Source: Ceratotherium simum simum (lineage: Eukaryota > Chordata > Mammalia > Perissodactyla > Rhinocerotidae). From it: DNA of 64,000 bases. The translations under genes were made by a program, and so were the position numbers. Shown here piece by piece: positions 24,640 to 35,136 of the stretch. The notes below the pieces were generated by a model, which was not told where the DNA came from, searched no databases, and worked only from the letters and a program-made list of their open reading frames with translations. The stretch lies in contig NW_004454217.1 in assembly GCF_000283155.1 (NCBI RefSeq), forward strand, positions 3,297,949 through 3,361,948. Direction: 5' to 3'. Position 1 is the first letter of the stretch; every line of letters starts with the position of its first letter.

Positions 24640-25990
24640 ACTGTTATGGCTTTATCCTGAGAGCACTGAAGTTGCGGCATAGCCAGGATAGCTAAAAAAG
24701 ATTAAAAAACCTGCCATTTTCCTGACCTAATGAACTGGAAGACAGAGTCATCCACTACATCTTGTTTCCAGGGCAGCCACTGCCACAAGAAAGTGATGAA
24801 ATTCTAAACTATGCCCAAGTCTCTGACTGGCATTTGCACTGCACATGCACAAGAAAACCCAAAACAGCCCAGCTAAGGAAAAAAAGGAATTGGATTGAGA
24901 TTTGAGCTACTGCTGACTGTAGGCAAGACAGACAGAGTTTTCAGTTTGATTCTAAATAAGTTATTGCCTTGCTAAAACAAAAAAATCATATTCTTCAGAG
25001 AAATAAACAGAATTCAGATTCTCCACAACGTAATCTGCACAATTTCCAAAATATAATCTAAGAGTACTTGTCATACAAAAAAAATAAAAATAAAAACTAG
25101 AAAATGTAGCCCATTCTCAAAGGTAAAGGGAATCAATGGAGGTCAACTTGAGGATAACCCAGATCTTATAATCATCAGACAAGTCCTTTAAAGTAGCTAT
25201 TACAGCTATACTCAGCTAGACAGATATATATATGCATATAATGAGTAAAGCAATAGGAAATAGCAGAGAAATAGAAACTATAAAAAACCCCGAATGGAAA
25301 TTATAGAACTGAAAAATATAACATCTTAAAAATAAAATAACACTAAATAGGCATAATATCAAAGAGTCGATGAACTTGAAGATAGAGCAATAGAAATTAT
25401 CGACTCTGAAAAAGACAGATATTGAGATGTGTATCTATATCTATAGGTACTATTTTGTTATATAGTTAGATATTATAATATAATGTATTATATGTTATAT
25501 TATTATGTATATATTAAAGAAAGAAAGAGATTGAGAGAGCACCTCAGAGAATTGTGGGAAAATATAAAATGGTCTAAAATATGTGTAGTTGGAATTCAGA
25601 AGAAAAAATGAGTGAGAATGGGGCAGAAAAATTATTTGAAGAAATAATAGCCAAAACTTCCCACATTTGGTGAAACATAGATTTACAAAGTAAAGAAGAT
25701 CAGCGAAACCCAAAATAGATCAATATGAAGAAAAAAATTTCTAGACTCATCACAGTCAAACTACTGAAAATGAAAGGTAAAGAAAAACTTTTAAAAGCAT
25801 TCTGAGAAAAATGGCTTATTATATACAAGAAAATAAAAATTAGAAGTACGCAGACTTCTTGTTGAAACTATGGTATCCAGGAGACAATGGGATATGCTTT
25901 TTAATGTGCAAAAAGAATTCTTTTTAAAAACTGTCAATACTGACTTCTAAATCTGGTAAAAATATTCTTCAATAATGAAGAATAAATAAA
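24640..25990 (+). mobile_element. Old L1 or HAL1, 5' region and ORF1 relic
   Basis: Sense orientation. A segment with ATAATCATCAGACAAGTCCTTTAAAGTAGCTATTACAG (about 25170-25207) matches the L1M leader near ORF1 ('gcagacaaggactttaaagcagctatta'). AGAAATTATCGACTCTGAAAAAG, GAAAAATTATTTGAAGAAATAATAGCCAAAAC (about 25626-25658), a TCATCACAGTCAAACTACTGAAAATG segment, and GGAGACAATGGGATATG near 25879 follow the ORF1 order. ORF1 normally encodes a coiled-coil RNA-binding protein of the L1 particle; here it is full of stops. No ORF2 follows, which fits either a fragment of L1M or the ORF1-only relative HAL1. AT simple repeat interrupts it at about 25420-25515. Confidence 0.65.
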
Positions 25991-26139
25991 ATAAAATGCT
26001 TTTTCACAGAGAAGATAGTAAAAATAAGGAGCCTATCATTCCAGAGAGATGTCATTCAATTATACATCCTGGAACTCAGAAGTCACAAGATGTGTATTCA
26101 GAAAAATGCTGGATTCGTTGGAAGAGGTTTCAACCTTTA
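25991..26139. other. Unassigned DNA
   Basis: Short unassigned interval between the L1/HAL1 fragment and the L2 end. Confidence 0.4.
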
Positions 26140-26330
26140 AACTTCCATCTCACTTTATTTGTGTTTCTCTTATGGTACATATTTCATTTTAGATTATACT
26201 AATTTCATGCACATGTATTACCTCTCCTATAAATTGTATGAAGAATGAGCTGTGTCTTATTTACCTTGGTGTTCCCATAGAGCTTTGCACTTAGTAGTTA
26301 CATGAAAATTGCTGTTGAATAACTAAACCT
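26140..26330 (+). mobile_element. L2 3' end
   Basis: TTGTATGAAGAATGAGCTGTGTCTTATTTACCTTGGTGTTCCCATAGAGCTTTGCACTTAGTAG (26235-26297) then TTGCTGTTGAATAACTAAA follows L2 'gctccatgagggcagggatttgtctg..gttcactgctgtatccccagcacctagaacagtg ... tgttgaatga'. Confidence 0.55.
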
Positions 26331-26385
26331 AAGAAATAAATACCATTATTATGTTGTGGTAAAATAGAGAACTGTTTCTAATATT

Positions 26386-26694
26386 AAAAGGTATTTGGAG
26401 CCAGCCCTGATGGCCTAGTGGTTAAAGCTTGGTGTTCACCATTTTAGCAGCCTGGGTTCGCTTCCCGGTCGTGGAACCACACCACCCATCTGTCAGTTAC
26501 CATGCTGTGGCAGCAGCTCACATAGAAGAACTAGAATGATCTACAACTAGGATATACAATCATGTACAGGGGGGGTTTGGGGAGGGAAAATAAAAGAGGA
26601 AGATTGGCAACAAATGTTAGCTCAGGGTGACTCTTTCCCTGAAAAAAAAAAAAAAAAAAAAAACCTGCTTACTCATTAAAAAAAAAGGTATTTG
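26386..26694 (+). mobile_element. ERE-type SINE, older subfamily, with target duplication
   Basis: Forward copy, body about 26398-26682. Head GAGCCAGCCCTGATGGCCTAGTGGTTAAAG, a tRNA-like GGGTTCGCTTCCC, then a middle unlike the other EREs (GGAACCACACCACCCATCTGTCAG ... CTAGAATGATCTACAACTAGG), one GATTGGCAACAAATGTTAGCTCAGGG unit and a 23-A tail. A G7 run lies at about 26570-26576. Target duplication AAAAGGTATTTG is perfect at 26386-26397 and 26683-26694, preceded by TATT, giving a TT/AAAA nick site. Confidence 0.9.
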
Positions 26695-27039
26695 TTCAAA
26701 TGTGATTTTTTTCTCTCCAACATAAATTTCCATTCAGATGAGAAGAGATGTTAAAATATCATTTTTAAGTAACTGGTACTCAGTACAGAAGAGATTTTAT
26801 GCATTTGTATTAAATCATGGTTAATTTGTAAAATGAGTAACATATAACAAAGGAATATTACCATATGCAGGAATAAGCGTCTTAATATTCTAACTAGATT
26901 TATTCATTTCTTCAGCTACTTTCATTGGCTCAAGTTGTATATATGCATGTACGTCCTCAACTTTTGTTGATTGAGAGTAACCATAGTGCGATGATTTCAA
27001 GAATGCACTCTCAAGACAGAATGCCTCAGTTAAATCCTC
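26695..27039. other. Unassigned DNA
   Basis: Nothing recognised. Confidence 0.45.
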
Positions 27040-27240
27040 AATTCATAACTTCCTAACAGCACTACTTGTATATTTTATTAATAGTTATGTCTCAGTTTCC
27101 TCATGTAAAAAATAGGCATAGTAGTATCTACCTTGTAGGGATGTTGTGAGTGCTTAACACAAAATATATATGTAAAGCACTTAGAACAGTGCTTGGCAGA
27201 TATTAAGACCTTAATGAATGTTAGCTATAGTAGTGGAAGT
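27040..27240 (+). mobile_element. MIR SINE
   Basis: TCTCAGTTTCCTCATGTAAAAAATAGGCATAGTAGTATCTACCTTGTAGGGATGTTGTGAGTGC (27090-27153), then GTAAAGCACTTAGAACAGTGCTTGGCAGATATTAAG and TTAATGAATGTTAGCTATAG. An excellent match to the 3' two thirds of MIR. Confidence 0.9.
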
Positions 27241-28253
27241 AGGAGTGATGATAATAGTAGATTATTTACTACAGTGGTAGAATTACTTAAGAGTTCATTT
27301 CTACCCTTACAGAAGCAACAAGAATGCAAGTTCTGCTGGTTTGTCCTCTCTTGCATTTAAAAAATATTTTCTTTAAAAATTATAGGCTACATATATGAGT
27401 GTTGGCCAAACGTGAGGTTTTCTAGAGATACTTTTGTGTATTTCCATCTAATTGGATTTCTATATTTGTCCTAAGTTTTTAAAATGTAATAGAAAAGGAT
27501 TTAGAGTATGCAAAATCAATTTTTTACTTTGTTTTATAAAAAATTTATTTCACTGAGAAGGGATATTTTTGTAAAGGCAGAGTTTTTTGTTTTTTTTGTT
27601 TTTTTAACTCTAAAGTCCCTTTGTATGTTTGTGGGAAAATATAGTGGCAGATCGTGAGATACACACAGAAATTGGATACAGGCTTCAGCACCTTGCTAAG
27701 AGAAAGAGAAGTCACTCCTTCCTTGTGGGTAGCTAGCTGCAGTATTTATGATGAAAGAATTAAAGGAAGCAAGATGTATTATATGTATCTTAAAATTTTC
27801 TTTATGGTGACCTTGGTATTGGAAATAATAAGAAAAGCAGGCTGTCATCTGTTTATGAAAATCTTTCTCTCTTAGGAACAAATAGAAAGTAAGCCACACT
27901 AATGATGTTCTAACTCTGGTATCATCAATCAAATGATAATTTTTTACTAGCCAACACAATCCAGCCAGCCATCAATCTGTTTTATTAAAATCTTTGGTAT
28001 TTAGATAACGTATTTGAGTCCCCACTAATTAAATGTCACTTTCCACTGGAAATAAGCCACTGTGATTAAGAATCCTACTATCATTCATACACACACACAT
28101 GCAGGTGTGCATGCACACACACAGGTTTAGCTCTGAACACTGGACACAGGCCAAGGCTACTGCAGCTGGCATTATATCTACTTCATCAGGAAGCATCCTG
28201 AGACTTAATCTCGGTCTTCTGACCCCCTCCAGTGCAGGAAAATGATGACCAAT
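27241..28253. other. Unassigned DNA with a CA microsatellite
   Basis: No gene. (CA)n-type sequence at about 28089-28123 is broken by GCAGGTGTGCATG. The frames at 27654-27875 (+) and 27696-27959 (-) overlap on opposite strands and have no recognisable product. Confidence 0.45.
28089..28123. repeat. CA microsatellite, interrupted
   Basis: ACACACACACATGCAGGTGTGCATGCACACACACAGG. The centre is self-complementary (TGCA...TGCA), so the locus has hairpin potential. Confidence 0.8.
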
Positions 28254-28552
28254 AAAACTAAGGCATTGGGCTGGCCTGGTGGCGTAGCAGTTAAGTTCAT
28301 GCGCACCACTTCAGCGCCCTGGGATTCAGAGGTTTGGGTCCCGGGCTCAGGCTGACGCACTGCTTGTCAGGCCATGCTGTGGCGGTGTCCCATATAAAGT
28401 AGAGGAAGATGGGCATGGATGTTNNNNNNNNNNNNNNNNNNNNNNNNNNNNNNNNNNNNNNNNNNNNNNNNNNNNNNNNNNNNNNNNNNNNNNNNNNNNN
28501 NNNNNNNNNNNNNNNNNNNNNNNAAAAAAAAAAAAAAAAAACTAAGGCATTG
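28254..28552 (+). mobile_element. ERE-type SINE broken by an assembly gap
   Basis: Forward copy with head GGCTGGCCTGGTGGCGTAGCAGTTAAG, a tRNA-like section, GCACTGCTTGTCAGGCCATGCTGTGGC and CCCATATAAAGTAGAGGAAGATGGGCATGGATGTT. It then enters 100 N and re-emerges in an A17 tail. The target duplication AAAACTAAGGCATTG is perfect at 28254-28268 and 28538-28552, so both sides of the gap belong to one insertion. Only the body around the second GATGTTAGCTCAGGGC unit and the start of the tail is unread. Confidence 0.9.
28424..28523. other. Assembly gap, exactly 100 N
   Basis: A run of exactly 100 N, the conventional placeholder for a gap of unknown size. It lies wholly inside an ERE. By comparison with the copy at 48974-49230, the missing SINE sequence should be well under 200 bp. 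Confidence 0.98.
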
Positions 28553-29058
28553 CCCTGAATAAGGCATTGTCAACATGCCCATTTAAGAGAAAGTAGAGCT
28601 AGACCCTTGAGCTGAAGGTCAAGGGTGAATGAATGGCAGCAGAAAGATGAAGGAATTAGATATTTGCTACTCCTTCCTCCCATTTTTGTCCATCCATTCA
28701 ATGAAGTCTTATTTCTTCTTTAGGTGCCTGGTGTTAAAAAGGAAAGAGGCTATAAAATTTTGAACTAAATGTACAGAGGCAATTCTACAGAACAAACTTA
28801 AGTAACCATATAGTTAAGAAATGATTATTTTCTTAAAATGAATGGTTACTTATTGTGAATGTATTAATATATATAATTAATATTATATATATTATTAATG
28901 CATTAATATACATTAAATTGCCTTCTGGTATGTGTCACCATCTGCAAATACTGATAAAAGAGCTGATCATACCAATCAACATCTCAGGGGGACATACAAT
29001 GAGAAATAGTAAAGTCAGGACCATATATAAATAGAGACATCTAAATGTGCATGGTCTT
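28553..29058. other. Unassigned DNA with an AT palindrome
   Basis: No gene. Contains the AT-rich near-palindrome at 28859-28917. Confidence 0.45.
28859..28917. repeat. AT-rich near-palindrome
   Basis: A stretch of only A and T apart from a few bases, starting AATGTATTAATATATATAA and ending TGCATTAATATACATT. The two ends are reverse-complementary with few mismatches, so it could extrude a cruciform. It may have grown from a TA microsatellite. Confidence 0.65.
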
Positions 29059-29506
29059 GTATCTGCTTCTTGCCCAACTCCTGCTCATCTCATGCTACTA
29101 CCTCCTCCTCTCCTCTCCCCGTCCTCACAGGCCTCCTCTTCGACTCTTGAACCAACCATCCTCACTGTCTTCTTTCATTTCTATAGTGCACAAAACTCAT
29201 TCTTGCAAAGGGTGCTTAAACTTGTATCTTCTCTCATTAGATTGGGCTTCCCCTTCTCATGAACTCCTTCACTCCAATCAGGTCTCAGCTCATGTATCAT
29301 TTCCTTAACTTCCACAAAGGATCTTTCTCAAAACACTCTTTCTATGGCAGCCTCCCTCCCTGGTATTATATACTGCAGCACCTTGTATAAGCACTTATAA
29401 CAAATTGCCATTACTTCATTTAATCTTCCATTTGTTTATACATTATCTTTTTTCCTCATTAAACTCATCTCCACAAGAAAGACAGCGTGCCTTGTTCACC
29501 ATTATA

Positions 29507-30051
29507 TCCCTTGTTGAAAAAGGTAGTCAAGCTTAGTGTCTCACCCACTGCACAGTCACATAGGTGTGGTCTTAGGCCTAGAACATTTCCTTGCTGTGAG
29601 ATTGAGTCTGCAGTCTGTGCTGGGCTTGCCTTAAGAGGGAATAATTTTCCCTGTTCTAAGCCAGATGTATACTCCTTTGTTATGCTTAAGGGTGTGAGTC
29701 AGTGTCCCTCAGGCATACCCCTAGCTTTCTGTAATTTACAGAAAGCTTCCACAGGGGAGGGGTCAGGGTCCTTCCACTGCAGCACAAAGCCTGTGGTGCT
29801 TTCGATTACATTCCCCTTTTCAGCTGCGGAGTGGACCCACAGTTAGGCCACGGAGGACTAACACATTGCAAAGGGCTAGATTTTGTGCCCTCTCTCTCGT
29901 CTCTTGATGTAAGTAAAGGCTATACAACTTGAGCCTGGTGTGCATGTTGTTTGCTCTCAATGACCTTGAATCATGCACAGGTCTCTTCCCTGGATGGCCT
30001 TTATACCTTGACTGCATAGTCTGGCCACCCAGCGGATGGAGAAACATCCCT
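29507..30051 (+). mobile_element. Solo LTR of an endogenous retrovirus, 5-bp target duplication
   Basis: A 535-bp element (29512-30046) begins TGTTGAAAAAGG and ends GGAGAAACA, the canonical TG...CA LTR termini. It is flanked by TCCCT at 29507-29511 and 30047-30051, a 5-bp duplication typical of retroviral integration. There is no internal gag/pol/env sequence and no second LTR, so it is the product of LTR-LTR recombination. It is clearly richer in GC than its surroundings. AAGTAAAGGC near 29912 might act as a weak poly-A signal, in keeping with plus orientation. The family is not identified. A 119-codon frame at 29487-29846 is incidental. Confidence 0.8.
29723..29747. repeat. Perfect 12-bp inverted repeat inside the solo LTR
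   Basis: AGCTTTCTGTAA (29723-29734) and TTACAGAAAGCT (29736-29747) are exact reverse complements separated by a single T. A symmetrical site of this kind in an LTR could bind a dimeric factor, or it may be chance. Confidence 0.85.
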
Positions 30052-30112
30052 AGTGGTTTTCACAATACCCAACACATAGAAGATGCTCAATAAATATTCA
30101 TTTAATTAATAA

Positions 30113-32012
30113 AGTAAGAATAAAGAAAAATTCTCCTATCAATACCTGTCTAAATATATTAACCAATTCCATATTTAGAAGAAATTGGGGAATGATACGA
30201 AAACTTCAATATGTTACATTTTTGTGGTTTAACCTCGCGTTGAATTAACTCAGTTGCAGACTTTATATAATCAATTCCATAATGTGCTTTTAATTATATT
30301 CAATTAATTCTTCTTTCTGTTAATTCTTTCATAGAATCCTAGGAAGAAGAAGCCCTCTAGTCATTTTTATAGATTACTAACCATTTTCAAATACCTCGAA
30401 TTATCTAGACTAGGTATATGAGGTAAAGTATATTCCTTTTAGTAATGTTTCTTTAGCCAGGTTTATTTCTGTAAGGACATTTTACAAGCATGTCTTCTCC
30501 ATACTTCCCTGGTCACTACCATCGGATCTTTAAAGAAATACCTAGGATAAATGGTAGATCATAGCAGCAAAAGATAAAAGAAATGAAAATTATTAAATCA
30601 GTGGTCTCATGCTATGCCCAGAAAAGATGAAAACTTGATCTTTACAAAAGCCTGAAAAGAGGGGAAAACTGGAATATGCTTTTGAGTTAGAACTGAATAT
30701 CCAAAAGGAATTAAAAAAATAAAAATAAGGAAATAAGAATTAATTGTGAATACAGTCTAAGAAAGATGAACGCAGCACCAGATGTCAAGGAAAAATTGGA
30801 CCTTCCTGTCTACCATTGAGTTGGCAGCAGATGCTTTCATGGTGCTCATACCTCCTCACCCCAGTCCCATGTGAACTCTCTGCAGTAAATACTGTTTAGC
30901 TTAGCAGTCTATCATTTTCTCTATTCCAGTCTCCATTTAGAAAGGTAAGATTTTGCCCCTGGCTTGGTGGACTATTGCCCTACATAAAGATAATTAGATT
31001 CCAACAGAACAGAAGCTAATTTGTGGGTTTAATATAGTGCTGCTTTTAGATAGTAATAAAATCCTTTTCTAAAACACTAAGTGCACATCAGCATTAACAT
31101 AAATCAAGCAGTTTCCAGCCTCACATCAGAAGGGTGTTTTTCATTATTTAAATCTCTAGAGGTGGTACAATATCTACGGTTACCTAATAATTCTCTGTTA
31201 TAGATTCAGATGATGCTACATTACACTGGAGTTGGAATCCAGAGGGTTTTCGGTAATTAGAAAATGTGGACTGACTTGATTGATTTGGTCGGAGCTTTCA
31301 CGTTTAAGTCCTAAGGGACAGAAGACCACTGAACCATTGGATTGCCAGAGTTAAATTTGCTGTATTAACTATAGATTTCATTTATGTAAAAGTCACATTT
31401 TTTTCCTTAGCAATTAAAAAAATGTATTTCTATTCTATTTAATGATTTTTATCCAATATGTGGAAATCATCTTTCACTTGGCACATTTTTGGTGATCTAA
31501 CACAAAAAAGGCGTGAATTCAAGTCCCTAACAATATATGAGAAGGATATGTAACATCCAGAAAAACCAATCACTCCATACTTCTGGCTTCATGATGCCCA
31601 ATCGCCAGACCATTCATTGAAATAGAAATCTTCTGTATTCTGTCATGCAAAGACCACAGGTGAATAGTTGCCTGATGAGGATTTTTGTTTTATTTCATTA
31701 TATTTTCTCATTTTACTGCATGATAAATACATTTGGATTGAATCAGATATTTTGGAATCATATTTTCCTTCTTCTTGAAATGGCACCATATTTACAGCTT
31801 ATCCACAGGAAAATTCAGATCTCAGATGGAGAGAACATTTGAAAAGTATGGGCCCACCATAGGGTTGTAATCATAGAAAATCATTGTTGGAAATATAATA
31901 AAGACAATATAGTCATGCCATACATCATATTTACATCTAACACATTTACTTTAAAATGCTGCATCAGCCCATTCCATCATTAAGCATACTTCATCATCTA
32001 GGAGATGATTTT
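30113..32012. other. Unassigned DNA
   Basis: About 1.9 kb with no gene and no repeat that I recognise. Frames up to 65 codons only. The part at 31040-31330 has a more balanced base composition than its surroundings. Confidence 0.45.
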
Positions 32013-33843
32013 TGATTTAACGACTTTATTGACGCATAACTAAATACAATTAACTGAACATATTTAAAGTGTACTGTTGGATAAGCTTTGAAATAAGAAT
32101 ACATCTGTGAAATTATAATCACAATCAAGATAATGAACATATCCATCACCCACACAAATTTCCTTGTGCCATTTTTTGTGATTGCTCCCTCTCCTCTTCC
32201 CCCTGCCTAATCCTTGGGCAGCCACTGATTTGCTTTCCTTCACTATTAGTTTGCATTTCCTAGAATTACATATAAATGGAATCATAAAATATGCACATTT
32301 TTTAATCCTACAGATTTCACAGATCATAATTATTTTGCGTATGTCAATACTTTATTCCTTTCTATTGCTGAGTAGTATTCTGTTATATGAATAGATCACT
32401 GTTTCTTTATCTATTCATCTGTTGATGGACATTTGGGTTCTTTCCAGTTTTGGGCCATCACAAAGCCACTGTGAACATTTGTGTACATGTCTGTGTATGT
32501 ACAGTGATTGTATTTCTCTTGGGAAAATACACCAGAGTGGAACGACTAGATCATATGGTAGATAATGTTTAACTTTTTAAGAAACTTCCAAGATGATTTC
32601 CAAATTAGTTATAGCAGTATAAATTTCTACCAGAAGTGTCTGAGAATTCTAGTTCTTCCATATCTTTGTCAACAGTCGGTATGTTTAGACTTTTTAAATT
32701 TTAGCAGTTCTAATAGGTTTGTGATCATATCCCATTTTGATTTTAATTTGTGTTTCTCTAATGAGTAATAAACTTGAGTATCTTTTCATGAGCATATTTG
32801 ATATCCCAATATTATCTTTAGTGAAGTTCCTGTTAAATCTTTTTAAATATTTTTATTGTTGTTTTGAGAGTTCTTTATACAGTCCAATCTTTTATCAGAT
32901 ATATGATTTGCAAATATTTTCTCCCAGTCTTTGTCTTGTCCCTTCTTTGTCTTGCCCCTTCATTTTCTTAAGTGTCTTTTATAGAGAAGAAGCTTTTAAC
33001 TTTGATGAAGTCCAATTTATTATTATTCTCTTTTATGACAGTGCTTTTGGTGTTTTAGTTAAGAAATCTTTGCCTAATTGACGATGACATGGATTCTCTC
33101 CTAGGTTTTATTTACTTTTGCAGGAGTTTTATATTTTAAGATAACTGATCAATTATGATTTAATTTTTACATGGTATCAAAAATGGATAAAAGTTCTTTT
33201 TCCTTGCATATAAATGTCCAATTTTCCCAGCACTATTGTTCAAAAGACTATAATTTCTCTACTGAATTGTCTTTTCATCTTTGCCAAAACTGTTATCTGT
33301 AAATATGAGAGTCTACTTCTGTACTCTCTATTATGTTCCATTCATCTATTTGTTTACCTTGACATAGTTCCACACTGTTTTGATTATTGGAGGTTTATAA
33401 TAAGTTTTGATATCAAGTAGTGTTAGTCCTCCTACTCTATTGTTTTTCAAAATTGTTTTAGATATTCTGAGTCTTTTGAATTTTTACATGAATTTTGGAA
33501 TCAATTGGTCAGTTTCTACAAAGAAGTCTACTGGGACTTTGATTGGAATTTTGTTCAAACTATACATCAATTAAAGGAGATTGACAACAAAACTTGAGTC
33601 TTCTGACACATGAATGTGATGTATTCCTTCATTTATTTTGGTACACTTTAGTTTATCTCAGCAACGTTTTGTGTTTTTTGGTACATAGGTCTTTCATATC
33701 TTTTGTCAGGTTTTTCTTAAGTATTGATATTTTGATGCTATCATAAAAGGCATTTTTAAAAATTTCAAATTCAAAACGTTTCTAGTATATAGAAATCAAA
33801 TGGATTTTTGTATATTGATCTTGTACCTGACAACCTTGCTAAA

Positions 33844-34174
33844 CTCATTTATTATTATTATTATTTTTTTGTGAGGAAGATCAGCGTTGAGCTAACATCC
33901 ATGCCAATCCTCCTCTTTTGCTGAGGAAGACCAGCCCTGAGCTAACATTTATTGCCAATCCTACTCCTTTTTTTCCCTTTTTCTCCCCAAAGCCCCAGTA
34001 GATAGTTGTATGTCATAGTTGCACATCCTTCTAGTTGCTGTATGTGGGACACCGCCTCAGCATGGCTGGACAAGCGGTGCGTCGGTGTGCGCCCAGGGTC
34101 AGAACCCGGGCTGCCAGTAGTGGAGTGCACGCACTTAACCACTAAGCCACAGGGCCAGCCTCTCATTTATTATT
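33844..34174 (-). mobile_element. ERE-type SINE (CCCCAGTAGATAG subtype) nested in the L1
   Basis: Reverse-oriented, body about 33857-34161. GTGAGGAAGATCAGCGTTGAG, second unit GAGGAAGACCAGCCCTGAGC, then CAAAGCCCCAGTAGATAG and TTCTAGTTGCTGTATGTGGGAC instead of the CACTTTATATGGGAC middle of other copies. The head ends at CACAGGGCCAGCC. The target duplication CTCATTTATTATT is perfect at 33844-33856 and 34162-34174. L1 sequence continues on both sides. Confidence 0.9.
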
Positions 34175-34812
34175 TCTTGTAGTCTTTTGTAGATTCTATT
34201 GGATATCTAACAGAGCGTTCATGTTGTCTGAGAATAGACAATTTTGTCTCTTTATTTCTAGTCAGTATGCCTTTTATTTCTTTTTCTGGCCTAGTTACAC
34301 TGGTTAGAAACTCCAGTATAATATTAGGTGGAAGTGAGGAAAGCAGAAATCCTTGTCTTATTCTCTATCTTTGGGGAAAAGCATTCAGTCTTTCAACATT
34401 CAATATCATATCCGCTGTGGGTTTTCCATAAATGTTGTTTATAAGGATGAGGAAATTTCTTCCTATTTTAAGTTTTCTGTGGGGTATTTTTTAAAATCAC
34501 GAATTAATGTTATATTGGTTGATTTCTAAATGTTAAACTGACATTGCATTCCAAAGCATACTTGGTCATGATGTAGTATCATCTTTACATATTGTTAGAT
34601 TTTATTGACTAAAATTTTGTTTAGAATTTTGTATCTATATCTATGAGAGATATTGGTCTATAGTTTTCTTTATTTGTAATTATTTTATTTGACTTTGATA
34701 GTAGAGTAGTGCTGATCTCATACAATGAGTTGTAAAGTATCCCCTCCTCTTTAATATTCTGGAACCGTTTGTATCGAATTGGTATTATTTCCTCCTAAGT
34801 GTTACATAGATT

Positions 34813-35136
34813 TCACCAGTGAATCCATTTCTTCCTGGAATTCGATTTCTTCATTGGCCCATGGATGAATAGTGGGTTATTTAGTTTTCCAAAACTTGGG
34901 GGTTTTATGGAGATCTTTCTATTATTGATTTCTAATATAAATCCATTGTGGTCAAAGAATATACTTTGTATAACTTGAATCTCTTTAAATTTATTGAGAC
35001 TTGTACTGTGGCCCCAAATATGGTCTATCCTGGTAAAGTTTGTGTGTCCACTTGAAAATAATGTGTATCCTATCATTGTTGGATAAAATGTTCTATGAAT
35101 GTCAATTAGGTCAAATTGCATGATAGTGTTGTTCAA
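34813..35136 (-). pseudogene. L1 ORF2 endonuclease fragment (pseudogene)
   Basis: A 107-codon open remnant on the minus strand. ORF2p normally nicks target DNA at TT/AAAA and reverse-transcribes L1 RNA from that site. The visible residues include the conserved block TFYPTMIGYTLFSSGH and RIDHIWGH, then an aspartate-histidine-asparagine triplet (FDHNG) at the position of the catalytic SDHNA motif, with the serine replaced by phenylalanine. It ends in KKWIHW before a stop. The rest of the roughly 1275-residue protein is spread across broken frames on both sides. Confidence 0.75.

Larger units (their letters stand above)
29060..30112 (+). mobile_element. LINE L2 3' region, split by a solo LTR
   Basis: Left part 29060-29511: CTCCTTCACTCCAATCAGGTCTCAGCTCATGTATCATTTCC (29263-29304), GCACTTATAACAAATTGCC (29391-29409), CTCCACAAGAAAGACAGCGTGCCTTGTTCACCATTATATCCC. 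Right part 30047-30112: CACAATACCCAACACATAGAAGATGCTCAATAAATATTCATTTAATTAATAAA. The two halves join to give the usual L2 3' end, so the LTR between them is the later insertion. No coding remains. Confidence 0.8.

Noticed and set aside
29487..29846. 119-codon plus frame
   Set aside because: It crosses the L2/LTR junction and lies mostly in the solo LTR. LTRs do not normally encode protein here, and no domain is seen.
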